Below, piece after piece: positions 36,699-45,514 of a stretch of 54,546 nt of DNA. The DNA is from a bacterium (lineage in GTDB: Bacteria > Cyanobacteriota > Sericytochromatia > S15B-MN24 > UBA4093). The DNA is taken from NCBI GenBank assembly GCA_017744355.1, contig JAGIBK010000003.1, forward strand, positions 1 to 54,546, in the 5' to 3' direction. The notes beneath the pieces are model-generated. The model made no database searches. It saw nothing but the letters and a program-made list of their open reading frames with translations, and was not told where the DNA came from. The position numbers were made by a program, and so were the translations under genes. Position 1 is the first letter of the stretch; the number at the start of each line of letters is the position of its first letter.

Positions 36699-38069
36699 AT
36701 GGCCACCATCGAAACCCTCTCGCCCCAGCTCGCCCAGGAGATCGAGGCCCTGCGCCCCGAGTTCGAGCAAGCGCTCAAGGAGATCGTCGAGATCCCCACC
36801 GTCAGCATGGACCCCGCCTGCAACGACGCCATGCGCCAAGGTGCCGAGTGGGCCCTGCGCTTCCTGGACGCCCTCGGCTGCGAGGCGATGCTCTACGAGA
36901 CCGAGGGCTTCCCGGTCGTCGTCGGCACCCTGCGCCACCCGCGCGCCACGCGCACCCTGACCATTTACAACCACCTGGACGTGCAGCCCGCCAACGAGCC
37001 CGAGTGGCAGACCGAGCCGTTCGTCTTCACCAAGCAAGATGATGTGTACCGCGGCCGCGGCACCACCGACGACAAGGGGCCCGCGCTCGCGGCCTACTTC
37101 GCCGCCAAGCTCGCCAAGCGGCACGACATCCCCCTCAACCTCCAGTTCGTCTGGGAGTTCGAAGAGGAGATCGGCAGCCCCAATTTCGAGGCCTTCCTCG
37201 AAGCCCACAAGGCCGACCTCGAAACCGACTCGGTCCTGGTCTCGGACACCATTTGGATCTCACGCGACAAGCCCGCCGCCCCCCTGGGCCTGCGCGGCCT
37301 GGTCGGCTTCCGCCTGCTGCTCGAAACGGGCACCAAGGACGTCCACTCGGGCCTCGCGGGCGGGGCTGCGCGCAACCCCATCGGCGAGCTGTGCCAGCTC
37401 ATCTCCGAGATCTACGACGCCCGCACCGGCCAGGTGAAGATTCCCGGCTTCTACGACACCGCCCGGCCCGTGACCGAGGCCGAGCGCGCGAGCTTCGTCG
37501 CCTCGGGCTTCGACCCCGAGCACTTCAAGGCGGCCCACGGCCTCAAGTGCCTGCGGGTCACCGATCCGGCCGACATCACCGAGCGGATCTGGGCCAAGCC
37601 GACCTTCGAGGTCCACGGCATGGTCGGCGGTTACACCGGCCCCGGCATCAAGGCCATCGTGCCCCCGCGCGCCGAGGCCAAGGTCAGCATGCGCCTGGTG
37701 CCCGACATGCAGCCGCAGGAAATCTTCGAAAAGGTGGAAGCCTTCGTCAAGGAGCACGCCCCCGACGTGGTCCTCGAACGCGAAGGCGCCCTGGAGCCCT
37801 ACATGGGCTCCAGCGAAGGCCCCTACGCCGCGGCCATCAAGAGCTCGCTACGCTTCGGCTTCGGCGCGGACCCCGCCTTCGTCCGCGAGGGCGGCTCCAT
37901 CGGGGCGGTCGTGAGCATGCAGCGGCAGCTGGGCTGCCCCATCATGTTCATCGGCCTCTCGCTGCCCGAGCACGGTTACCACGCCCCCAACGAGCACTTC
38001 GACTGGGGCATGGCCCGTGGCGGCATGATGGCCTTCATGCGCTACTTCGAGCAGGTCGCCGCCCTGTAA
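36699..38069 (+). CDS. M20-family dipeptidase
   Basis: This 456-residue di-zinc peptidase has metal ligands in 'YNHLDVQP' (His), 'GRGTTDDKGP' (bridging Asp) and 'WEFEEEIGS' (catalytic Glu-Glu). A lid domain is inserted ('LETGTKDVHSGLAGG') and the last ligand is near the C-terminus ('LPEHGYHAPNE'). It matches the M20 dipeptidase group (CNDP/PepV-like). It would finish breakdown of dipeptides in the cytoplasm. The start is ATG 36699 after GAAAGGA. Confidence 0.9.
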   Translation: MATIETLSPQLAQEIEALRPEFEQALKEIVEIPTVSMDPACNDAMRQGAEWALRFLDALGCEAMLYETEGFPVVVGTLRHPRATRTLTIYNHLDVQPANEPEWQTEPFVFTKQDDVYRGRGTTDDKGPALAAYFAAKLAKRHDIPLNLQFVWEFEEEIGSPNFEAFLEAHKADLETDSVLVSDTIWISRDKPAAPLGLRGLVGFRLLLETGTKDVHSGLAGGAARNPIGELCQLISEIYDARTGQVKIPGFYDTARPVTEAERASFVASGFDPEHFKAAHGLKCLRVTDPADITERIWAKPTFEVHGMVGGYTGPGIKAIVPPRAEAKVSMRLVPDMQPQEIFEKVEAFVKEHAPDVVLEREGALEPYMGSSEGPYAAAIKSSLRFGFGADPAFVREGGSIGAVVSMQRQLGCPIMFIGLSLPEHGYHAPNEHFDWGMARGGMMAFMRYFEQVAAL

Positions 38070-38085
38070 CCATCCCTTCGAAAAA

Positions 38086-38116
38086 AACTCACCCTATCTT
38101 CACGGTAGGGTGAGTT
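38086..38116 (+). terminator. Terminator of dipeptidase gene
   Basis: An 11-bp perfect stem pairs 38086-38096 with 38106-38116 (9-base loop), after a run of A and before TTAATTCTT. The right arm contains an AGTTAA box (38113), so this site may overlap the promoter of the next gene. Confidence 0.7.
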
Positions 38117-38147
38117 AATTCTTGGCTGTCTGGTCTATAGGAAGGGC

Positions 38148-38678
38148 ATGACCAAACAACGCGGCTTCACCCTCATCGAGGTATCCCTGGCGATCGTCAT
38201 CGGGATCGTCGTCCTCGCGTCGGCAAGCGCCCTGTACACCCAGGTCCGCGAATCGGCCGGCAACGCCAGGGCTCGCGAGAAGCTCATGCGCATCGCGGGG
38301 GTCATCGAGACCTACGCCGCAGAGAACAAGGGATTCTACCCCACCCTCACCCAGTTGCAGAACAAATGGCACTCGACTGCCCCCGACGACCTGGGCTCCA
38401 GCCCCTGGGGCGGCCTCTCGGGAAAGCCCGGCAGCTGGCCCGATCCTGAACAGGAGAAGGGGATCATCTCGGCACCGAACTGGCCCGCGACCCCCTGGAC
38501 CATCGACGCCTCCCGCGACATCGCCCTTCAAGGCTTCACGGGCTATGGCCTCAATTCGCCTGGTGCGAGCCAATCCGCGACCGACATCTACAGCGGGACG
38601 ACCAAGGTCTACAACCGCTACGTCGTCGGCATCTGGAACTCGCACGGCGAAGGCCCCTTCATGCCGACCGGGCACTAA
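38148..38678 (+). CDS. Type IV pilin-like protein 1
   Basis: This 176-residue prepilin-like protein has a short leader MTKQRG, cut before Phe7, and the class III signal FTLIEVSLAIVIG with the conserved Glu at position 5 of the mature chain. The hydrophobic helix is followed by a helix rich in Ala/Arg and a small globular domain. It would be processed by prepilin peptidase and assembled into a pilus or type II secretion pseudopilus. No assembly gene is in the window. It is duplicated by the next gene; the two share 'YG.N.PGA.QSA.D..SG.TK' and 'YVVGI'. Confidence 0.87.
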   Translation: MTKQRGFTLIEVSLAIVIGIVVLASASALYTQVRESAGNARAREKLMRIAGVIETYAAENKGFYPTLTQLQNKWHSTAPDDLGSSPWGGLSGKPGSWPDPEQEKGIISAPNWPATPWTIDASRDIALQGFTGYGLNSPGASQSATDIYSGTTKVYNRYVVGIWNSHGEGPFMPTGH

Positions 38679-38768
38679 ACGCGCAAAACAACAAAACTTC
38701 ACTTCCGAGGCCTACTTCTTGAAGAAGAACCCTCGATATTTCGCCACCTGAGCGGGAATGAATTCGGC

Positions 38769-39302
38769 ATGAGCAAGCAAAAAGGCTTTACCCTAATCGA
38801 AGTCTCTCTGGCGATCGTGATTGGCGTCATCGTGCTCGCTGGCGCGATCGCGCTTTACAACCAGACCAAAACCTCGACCGGCAACGCCAAGGCGAAGGAA
38901 AAGGTCTTGCGCGCAGCAGCCGTGATCGAGAGTATGGCCGCCGAAGGGGGAGGCATCTACCCCAGCCCTAAACCTCTCCAGGATAAGTGGTACGCAGTCG
39001 CAGGCGAAGATGCCCTGATGAGCCCTTGGGGAGGCGTCAACGGCAAGGAGGGAACCTGGTGTTTTGGGGTGGCCGGTGTGAAGGGCATCCTTGAGCAAAC
39101 CACTTGGAAAACCAACCCATGGGACAACTACGCCCTGGGCAATACCGATTACCAAGGAATGCTCGCTTACGGCATCAACACGCCCGGCGCGACCCAGTCG
39201 GCGGTCGACTATCTCTCCGGATCGACCAAAACCTTCCACCAGTATGTCGTCGGGGTCATCGACCCCAAAGGGAACGCTCCTCTTTTCCCCGTCGGGAACT
39301 AG
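38769..39302 (+). CDS. Type IV pilin-like protein 2
   Basis: This 177-residue tandem paralogue of the previous gene has leader MSKQKG, cut before Phe7, and the N-terminal helix FTLIEVSLAIVIGVIVL. Its head has one Cys in 'TWCFGVAG', which its neighbour lacks. Sequence identity is high in the helix and in the C-terminal third, lower in between. Codon use is a little less GC-rich than in surrounding genes. The gap of 90 bases holds no terminator, so the two may be transcribed together. Confidence 0.87.
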   Translation: MSKQKGFTLIEVSLAIVIGVIVLAGAIALYNQTKTSTGNAKAKEKVLRAAAVIESMAAEGGGIYPSPKPLQDKWYAVAGEDALMSPWGGVNGKEGTWCFGVAGVKGILEQTTWKTNPWDNYALGNTDYQGMLAYGINTPGATQSAVDYLSGSTKTFHQYVVGVIDPKGNAPLFPVGN

Positions 39303-39341
39303 CGAGTTCATCCAATCCAGACCGCGTGCTAGCATGAGCCC

Positions 39342-41780
39342 ATGCCCACGACCTTCCAGCTCCCGATCCTCGCCTATACCGACGCCATTCGCGATGCCAT
39401 CCAAGACCATGGCCGCCTGATCCTCTCGGCACCCCCAGGCACCGGCAAGTCGACCCAAGCGCCTCAGATCCTCTTGCCCGAGACCGGCACCGCCATCGTC
39501 CTCCAGCCCCGCCGCATCGCGGCGCGCAACCTGGCCATGCGGGTCGCCGCCGAGCGCGGCGAGAGCGTCGGCGAGACGGTCGGCTATCAGGTACGCTTCG
39601 AAAAGGCACGCAAGGACACCACCCGCCTCCTCTTCATGACCTACGGCGTCTTCTGGCAGCAACTGCTCCAGGACCCGACGCTCCCAGGCACCTCGCTCGT
39701 CATCCTCGATGAATTCCACGAGCGGACCCTCGAAGCCGATGCCTGCCTTGCCTGGCTTCGGCGCTTGCAGCGCACCACCCGGCCGGACCTCTCGCTCGTC
39801 GTCATGTCGGCTACCCTCGAAGGCGACGCCCTCTCGGCCTTCCTCGACCACCCACCCTTCATCGAGATCGACGCCAAGCCGCACCCGGTCGACATCTCTT
39901 ATCAGCCGCCCCAGCCGCAAGAGCCCGTCTGGAATCAGGCGGTGCGGGGCTTCCGCCACCTGCTCGCCAATGGTCTCGACGGCTCGGCCCTCGTCTTCAT
40001 GCCGGGCGTCCGCGAGATCCGGCGAACGGCTGAAGCCCTTGAGCCCGTCTGTCGCTCGGTAGGCTACCGCGTGCTCGAACTGAGCGGTGCCGAAAGCCCC
40101 GAGGCCCAGCAGCGCGCCCTCTCGGCGCCCGCTAACGAGCCCTGCGTCATCGTAGCGACCAACATTGCCGAAACCTCGCTGACCATCCCCGGCGTGACGG
40201 CCGTGATCGACTCCGGCCAGTCGCGTCAGGCGGCTTACGACCACGAACGGGACTTGGACACCCTGCACCTGGGCTGGATCAGCCGCCACAGCGCCACCCA
40301 GCGCGCGGGCCGCGCGGGCCGCCTCGGGCCGGGCCGCTGCCTCAGACTCTGGGCCAAGAGCCTGGAAAGCAGCATGCCCGAGGCCTTCGCCCCCGAGATC
40401 GAACGACTGGACCTCAACCGCCTCGCCCTCAGCTGCGCCGCCCTGCCGGGCACCCCGGAGTGGCTGACACCGCCGCCTGACGAACGCTGGCAGCGCGCCG
40501 AAGCCCGGCTCAAGACCCTCAAGGCCCTCGAATCGGGTGGCGGCATCACCCCGCTCGGACGGCGCCTGCTCCGCTACCCGATCCCGCCGGCCCTCGCGCG
40601 GGTCCTGCTTGCAAGCCAAGAAGCCGGCTACTCCTCGCTCACCGCCGCCATGATCGCCCTCATCGAAGGGGCAGATCGGCGTAGCCTTTCGGATGAAGGC
40701 GACCTGTACCTATTGGGCCTTTCGCTGGTTCGGGAGCCGCAGGGACGCCAGTGGGGCCGCGAGGTGCAGGACACCTATCGCCAGCTCAGGCAGCTCGCCA
40801 AGCCCAGTGAAGCGGATGAAGCCGTCTCGATGGCGCGCCATCCCTTCGACTCCAAGGCCGAACAGGAGCGCCGCCGCGCCGTGACGCGCTGCTGGCTTGA
40901 AGCTTTTCCCGATCGCTTGGCATTTCGGCAGGACAAGGCCTTCCACCTGGCGGATGGGCGAAAAGGAATGGTCTCGGCGGGCGATCCCAAGGCGCCGCTG
41001 CTGCTCGCGCTCGAATTGCACGAGGTCGGTGGCGGCCAGCAGAACCGCCGGGTCAGCATCCCGCTCTACCTGCCGTGCGAGGCCGACTGGATCGACGGCG
41101 AAGGCGAGCCGAGCGTCGTCTGCACCTGGGATGCCAATCGCCAGCGGGTGGTGCAAGAGCGCCACTGGATGCTCGGTGGCCTGACCCTTCGCAAGGAGCC
41201 ACTGCCGCCCGACGAGTGGGACCGCGAGCAGGGCGAAGCGCTGATCGTCGAAAGGCTCGTCAGCGGCGAGGTAAAGCTCGCTAACCTCGATGAGGACGTG
41301 GAGCAATTGATCCTGCGGATCCGGCTCGCGGCCAAGACCTGGCCGGACGCCGGCATCCCCGTCCTCGAAGACGAGGATTGGCTGCTGCTCTATCACGAGC
41401 TGATTCGCGGCAAGTCGAGCCCCCAGGACGTGAGCAAGGAAGCCATCATCGAATTGCTGCGCGAATACGTGGGCTGGGAAGGCATGTTCCGGATCGATCG
41501 GGAGGCGCCGCGCACCTTCAAGCTGCCCTCAGGGCGCAACGCGCGGATCACCTACTTCGAGGACGCCCCGCCGGAGCTGTCCGCCCGGCTCGGGGACATG
41601 CTGGGGCTGCAAGGCACCATGCGCCTCTACGAGGAGCGGGTGCAGGTGCTCTTCGACATCCTTGCGCCCAACTATCGAACGGTGCAGAAGACCTTCGACA
41701 TGAGCGGCTTCTGGGCGAACACCTACCCCGAAGTCAAGAAAGAGCTCAAGCGGCGCTATCCCAAGCACCCTTGGCCGTAG
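39342..41780 (+). CDS. hrpB: ATP-dependent helicase HrpB
   Basis: This 812-residue DEAH/RHA-type helicase has Walker A GTGKST (Lys36), a 'QPRRIAARNLA' motif, the HrpB-type box DEFH at 123-126, 'MSATLEG', 'TNIAETSLTIPGV' and 'QRAGRAGRLGPG'. Winged-helix and OB-like C-terminal parts and an HrpB C-terminal domain follow. Length matches HrpB. Its role in bacteria is poorly known, probably RNA metabolism or surface-linked growth. Its last 35 bases overlap the end of the convergent SRPBCC gene, which is unusual. The start is ATG 39342. Confidence 0.93.
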   Translation: MPTTFQLPILAYTDAIRDAIQDHGRLILSAPPGTGKSTQAPQILLPETGTAIVLQPRRIAARNLAMRVAAERGESVGETVGYQVRFEKARKDTTRLLFMTYGVFWQQLLQDPTLPGTSLVILDEFHERTLEADACLAWLRRLQRTTRPDLSLVVMSATLEGDALSAFLDHPPFIEIDAKPHPVDISYQPPQPQEPVWNQAVRGFRHLLANGLDGSALVFMPGVREIRRTAEALEPVCRSVGYRVLELSGAESPEAQQRALSAPANEPCVIVATNIAETSLTIPGVTAVIDSGQSRQAAYDHERDLDTLHLGWISRHSATQRAGRAGRLGPGRCLRLWAKSLESSMPEAFAPEIERLDLNRLALSCAALPGTPEWLTPPPDERWQRAEARLKTLKALESGGGITPLGRRLLRYPIPPALARVLLASQEAGYSSLTAAMIALIEGADRRSLSDEGDLYLLGLSLVREPQGRQWGREVQDTYRQLRQLAKPSEADEAVSMARHPFDSKAEQERRRAVTRCWLEAFPDRLAFRQDKAFHLADGRKGMVSAGDPKAPLLLALELHEVGGGQQNRRVSIPLYLPCEADWIDGEGEPSVVCTWDANRQRVVQERHWMLGGLTLRKEPLPPDEWDREQGEALIVERLVSGEVKLANLDEDVEQLILRIRLAAKTWPDAGIPVLEDEDWLLLYHELIRGKSSPQDVSKEAIIELLREYVGWEGMFRIDREAPRTFKLPSGRNARITYFEDAPPELSARLGDMLGLQGTMRLYEERVQVLFDILAPNYRTVQKTFDMSGFWANTYPEVKKELKRRYPKHPWP

Positions 41781-42339
41781 CCCGACGCAGCATCTCGCGG
41801 CGCAGGTCGCCAAGCAGGCCCTTCACCGTATCGAGGAAGAAGGACTTGCCGAAGAAGGGCACGTTCATGCGGGGCCGGGCGTTGGCCACGTAGTCCACGC
41901 GGGTGCCGCCGGGGATCTTTTCGAGCTGCCAGGAGCCGTAGTACACCTCGAAGTCCTCGCGCGCCGTATCCTCGAAATCGATTCGGCGCTCGGGCTCCTC
42001 GTCCACCTGCAAGAGGACTTTCAGGCGCTTGGGGAAGGCGAGGACGTAGACCGTGCTCTCCTGGGCCACCAGGGCCGAGGTGGGCCCCGATCGCTTGATG
42101 ACTGACGAGCGCATGGAGGGGATGCGCTCTCCAAGCTGGTCGTACCCGCTCAGGACGGACCAGGCAAGCGACGGGGGCGCCGCCACGGTGAAGGAGCCCT
42201 TCACCGTGTAGACGCCTCGGCCGTCTTCCGCCACCTGGGCGGTAGGGGTTTCTTCGGGGCCGGCGAATGCGGGCACGCCCGCACCGAGCAGGATCAAGCA
42301 GAAGCCAAGGCCCCCGATCAGCGCGTGCGTACTCCGCAT
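41746..42339 (-). CDS. Secreted SRPBCC protein, porin operon
   Basis: This 197-residue protein has a signal peptide (about 1-27) and an SRPBCC/START-like domain ('KGSFTVAAPPSLAWSVLSGYDQLGERIP', then 'YGSWQLEKIPGGTRVDYVANARPR'). It ends with a long amphipathic helix. The domain usually binds hydrophobic ligands; here it works outside the cytoplasm. It is the second gene of an operon with the porin gene (15 bases apart), so it may help lipid or solute handling at the outer membrane. The start is ATG 42339 after AAGGGGG. Its last 35 bases overlap hrpB tail-to-tail. Confidence 0.82.
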   Translation of the reverse strand: MRSTHALIGGLGFCLILLGAGVPAFAGPEETPTAQVAEDGRGVYTVKGSFTVAAPPSLAWSVLSGYDQLGERIPSMRSSVIKRSGPTSALVAQESTVYVLAFPKRLKVLLQVDEEPERRIDFEDTAREDFEVYYGSWQLEKIPGGTRVDYVANARPRMNVPFFGKSFFLDTVKGLLGDLRREMLRRATAKGAWDSAA

Positions 42340-42354
42340 CTCAACCCCCTTCGT

Positions 42355-43758
42355 TTAGAACTGGTACTGCAGGCCGCCGCGCAGCTGGTACACGAACTGG
42401 CGCTCGATGGTGTTACCCACCGTGTTCAGGTAGGTGACCTGATCGGGCTGGTTGACCAGGTTGTAACTGCCGATCCCGACCGGCTTGTTCTCGGTCACGA
42501 TGGGCGCATTAAAGAGAATGGGCATGTCCACCACGATCTTGAGGTTCTTGTTGAGGTGGTACGAGATCGAGGGGGTCAGCTCCTGGATGGGCACGGCGCC
42601 GGCGAAGATCGCCGTCTGCTTGTTGAAGTCGGGGTTGGGCTTGGTGGTGGCCACCGTGGTGCCCGCGGGGATACCCGGGACATCAGCGGAGGTGAGCTTG
42701 CCCGCGATGGTCGCGTTGGTGTTGGTGACGGCCATGTTGGCGTCGGGCACCACCATCGCGTAGCGCAGGCCGACCTCGACGGGGTTCAGGTTCATCACGC
42801 CCTGGACCCGACCGCCGGTGGCGTAGAGGCCGCCGAACTGGTTGTTGAAGCCGCTGCGCAGCAGCTCGGCTTCGGCCGAGAGCACGCCGCCCGCCACGGG
42901 GACGCGGGCCACGTAGTCCACGCCGGCCTGCCAGAACTCGCCCTGCACCATCTCACCGGTCGAATCCTTCTTCCCGATGTAGGGGTTGTAGTTGGAGCTC
43001 AGGAGCAGGTTCTTCTCGAAGGCGTTCTTGATGCTCAGCACGTTCGAGTGGCCGACCAGCGAGTCGCGCATCCAGAAGCCGTTCACCGACAGGGTCTGGC
43101 GGAAGCGATCGACGCTCGAGACCGACTGGGACAGCAGGAAGCGATCCGCGTCCGCGTCACCGACGCTCAGGCGCAGGGTCGTGAGAGGAGTGCCGAGGAT
43201 CTGCGGGATGTAGCGCTGCGGGGTGTCGCGGCCGCCGCCCGTGAACACGCCGGCGACGTAGCCGACCGGGCCGAGGTCGCCGCTGAGGGCAGCACCCACG
43301 TCACGTCCCATCATGAAGTAGGGCGAGAGGATCGACGAATCGTTGAAGGCGACCGTGCCGCTGTCGTCGCCCATCAGCTCGCGGCCGTAGGGCACGCGGA
43401 ACTGACCGACGCGCCAGTCGGCGACCCCGAAGAAGCGGCCGGTGGCGTACATGTCGAGCAGGGTGAGGTTGGTGTTGCTGGTGTAGACGTCCTCACCGCC
43501 CAGCGCGAGCTGGCTGAAGAAGCGGTTCTCACCCATGGTCGCATCGACCGTCAAGCGGGAGTTCTTCTGGAACAGGAAGATCCGCCCCTGGCTGCGGTGG
43601 GGCTCCTTCTCCAGCATCTCGGCAAAGCCCATGGTGTAGAGGCGGCCGCCCACCTTCACTTGCGGGTCCTCAGCGGCCTTCGCCTCGCTCGGGGCGCAGA
43701 GGCCGGCGATGATGGCGGTCGACAGGAGCGTCGTCAGGGCTACGAAACGGTGAGTCAT
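42355..43758 (-). CDS. Outer-membrane porin-like beta-barrel
   Basis: This protein of about 467 residues has a signal peptide ending near 'SEAKA'. A series of amphipathic strands follows, with 'VGGRLYTMGF' at the N-terminus and 'QLRGGLQYQF' at the C-terminus. The final Phe is the sorting mark of outer-membrane barrels. The N-terminal strands resemble phosphate-selective porins (OprO/OprP type) but the identity is uncertain. It proves a diderm envelope. I take ATG 43758 as the start (8 bases after GGGAG); ATG 43764 is nearly as good. The upstream frame to 43926 is not coding. It is divergent from the YceI gene and co-transcribed with the SRPBCC gene. Confidence 0.83.
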   Translation of the reverse strand: MTHRFVALTTLLSTAIIAGLCAPSEAKAAEDPQVKVGGRLYTMGFAEMLEKEPHRSQGRIFLFQKNSRLTVDATMGENRFFSQLALGGEDVYTSNTNLTLLDMYATGRFFGVADWRVGQFRVPYGRELMGDDSGTVAFNDSSILSPYFMMGRDVGAALSGDLGPVGYVAGVFTGGGRDTPQRYIPQILGTPLTTLRLSVGDADADRFLLSQSVSSVDRFRQTLSVNGFWMRDSLVGHSNVLSIKNAFEKNLLLSSNYNPYIGKKDSTGEMVQGEFWQAGVDYVARVPVAGGVLSAEAELLRSGFNNQFGGLYATGGRVQGVMNLNPVEVGLRYAMVVPDANMAVTNTNATIAGKLTSADVPGIPAGTTVATTKPNPDFNKQTAIFAGAVPIQELTPSISYHLNKNLKIVVDMPILFNAPIVTENKPVGIGSYNLVNQPDQVTYLNTVGNTIERQFVYQLRGGLQYQF

Positions 43759-43956
43759 GGTCATTTCTCCCTCTTCCGCCCACCTCGGGCGGCTCTCTAT
43801 GAGGCAAGCATGATGCCACCAGCAAAGTCGAGGGACCGTATCAACTACGGATCTGCACGGCGCGCCGCTTAAATACGCAGTTTTCCCTGACGAGCGGATT
43901 CCCGCGAGGGGGCAGGATGGTAACAAGCCAGCCCACTCTTCAGAAAGGAAACCCCC

Positions 43957-44559
43957 ATGCGAAAGTCACGGATCAGCGTCATTGCCTCGGCCCTCTTGCT
44001 CGCGGGCATCTGGGGGGTCGGCACGCCTCACGTCGCCCAAGCGGCAAAGGCGCCGGGCATCACCGTCTCGCCCGAGAGCAAGATCTGGTTCGACGGCGAT
44101 TCGACCCTCCACGGCTTCAGCTTCAAGTCCAAGAAGCACGAAGTGACCGCCGCGGGCTCCGCGAGCGGCGCGCGACTGGACAAGCTCGAAGTGGAAATCC
44201 CCGTCAAGCAGCTCAAGTCCGGGGACGGCACCATGGACGGCAACATGTACCGGGCCCTGGATGCCGACAAGTACCCCACCATCCGTTTCTCGATGAACAA
44301 CGCCAAGGTCAAGGCCACGGGCGGTGACCTGGATGTGGACGCGATCGGCACCCTGACCATCGCAGGGACCGAGAAGCCCATCACCCTCAAGGCCGAGGGC
44401 AAGATCGACGGCAACACCTTCCGGATCAAGGGCAGCAAGGAGCTGCTGATGAGCGAGTACGGGGTCAAGCCCCCGGTCATCTCGCTGCTCGTTGCCAAGA
44501 TCTCGGTCAAGGACCGCGTCGTCATCCGCTATGACCTGACGGGCACCCTCGACGACTAA
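43957..44559 (+). CDS. YceI-family secreted protein
   Basis: This 200-residue protein has a signal peptide (about 1-30). A YceI domain follows, a lipocalin-like barrel that can bind isoprenoid chains: 'SPESKIWFDGDSTLHGFSFKSKKHEV', 'KLEVEIPVKQLKSG', 'GTLTIAGTEKPITL' and 'VVIRYDLTGTL'. It would act in the periplasm. AAAGGAAA precedes the ATG. It is divergent from the porin gene. The 3' hairpin at 44576-44612 overlaps the end of the exonuclease gene. Confidence 0.9.
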   Translation: MRKSRISVIASALLLAGIWGVGTPHVAQAAKAPGITVSPESKIWFDGDSTLHGFSFKSKKHEVTAAGSASGARLDKLEVEIPVKQLKSGDGTMDGNMYRALDADKYPTIRFSMNNAKVKATGGDLDVDAIGTLTIAGTEKPITLKAEGKIDGNTFRIKGSKELLMSEYGVKPPVISLLVAKISVKDRVVIRYDLTGTLDD

Positions 44560-44575
44560 GCGAGAAGGGCAGCCT

Positions 44576-44612
44576 GACGACGCCTTGCTAACTAGCTCAG
44601 CAGGGCGTCGTC
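44576..44612 (+). terminator. Terminator overlapping the xth stop codon
   Basis: A 14-position stem pairs 44576-44589 with 44599-44612 (one wobble, loop of 9). The loop contains the stop codon of the convergent exonuclease gene, so the stem is partly coding on that strand. Confidence 0.55.
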
Positions 44613-45371
44613 CAGCTCCAGCACCACGGGGCAATGGTCCGAACCCTTGACCTCGGGCAGGATGTAGACGTCCTTGACGAAGGGGACGAGCGCCTCCGAG
44701 ACCAGGAAGTAGTCGATGCGCCACCCGATGTTCCGCTCACGCACGCCGGGACGGTTGCTCCACCAGGTATAGTGACCGTTCTCGCCGGGGTGGCGATCGC
44801 GGAAGACATCCTTCAGGCCTTCGCTCAGGTAGCGATCGACCATCTCCCGCTCGGGCACGAGAAAGCCCGTGGTGTTGACGTTGGCCTTGGGGTTGGCCAG
44901 ATCGATGGCCTGGTGGGCGGTGTTGAAGTCCCCCGTCACGATCACCCGCTCGCCCTGGGCGTGGAGCGCCTGGATTCTGGCGAGCAAGGCCTCGTAGAAC
45001 GAGAGCTTGAAGGGCACGCGGCTGTGGTCGCGCGAGCCGTTGGGGAAGTAGACGTTGAAGAGGGTGAAGCCCGGATACTTGAGCTCCTGGACACGGCCTT
45101 CGGCGTCGTACTCGGCGATCCCCACCCCCCGGACCAGTGCCTGGGCGGGGCGCTTCATCCAGACGCCCGTGCCGCTGTAGCCCTTCTTCTCGGCGGGATG
45201 GTAGTCCACCGCGCACCCCTCGGGCTCGCGCATGGCGACCGAGAGCTGATGCTCCTCGGCCCGCACCTCTTGAAAGCAGAGCAGGTCGGGGGCGAAGCCG
45301 CGGTGCCAGTCGGCGAGGCCTTGCTTTTCGCAGGCGCGGATCCCGTTGACGTTCCAGGTGACGATCTTCAA
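44592..45371 (-). CDS. xth: Exodeoxyribonuclease III
   Basis: This 259-residue AP endonuclease/3'-5' exonuclease repairs abasic sites. Its motifs in order are 'WNVNGIRA', 'QEVR' (metal-binding Glu), 'FNVYFPNG', 'TGDFNTAH' (metal-binding Asp and Asn), 'GWRIDYFLVS' and 'GSDHCPV' (catalytic Asp-His). Length fits ExoA/XthA. I set the start at TTG 45371 because the conserved N-terminus KIVTWNVNG begins directly there; a GGAGAGAG site lies 6-8 bases upstream. Confidence 0.94.
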   Translation of the reverse strand: MKIVTWNVNGIRACEKQGLADWHRGFAPDLLCFQEVRAEEHQLSVAMREPEGCAVDYHPAEKKGYSGTGVWMKRPAQALVRGVGIAEYDAEGRVQELKYPGFTLFNVYFPNGSRDHSRVPFKLSFYEALLARIQALHAQGERVIVTGDFNTAHQAIDLANPKANVNTTGFLVPEREMVDRYLSEGLKDVFRDRHPGENGHYTWWSNRPGVRERNIGWRIDYFLVSEALVPFVKDVYILPEVKGSDHCPVVLELDDALLS

Positions 45372-45514
45372 AGCAGCTCTCTCTCCATTGGGTAAGGGCG
45401 ACACCCTCGCCGGGCTCGTCTCCAGGATACCGCGTCGCTGCGCCGGTTTGAAGCCTGCCACCCGGTGAAGCCCGCGCTTCGTGATAAGCTGTTCGAGTCG
45501 AGGAGGGGTAGGGC

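Noticed and set aside
43765..43926. Extended N-terminus of the porin
   Set aside because: It would put about 56 residues in front of a normal signal peptide, and the ribosome site is at the inner start.
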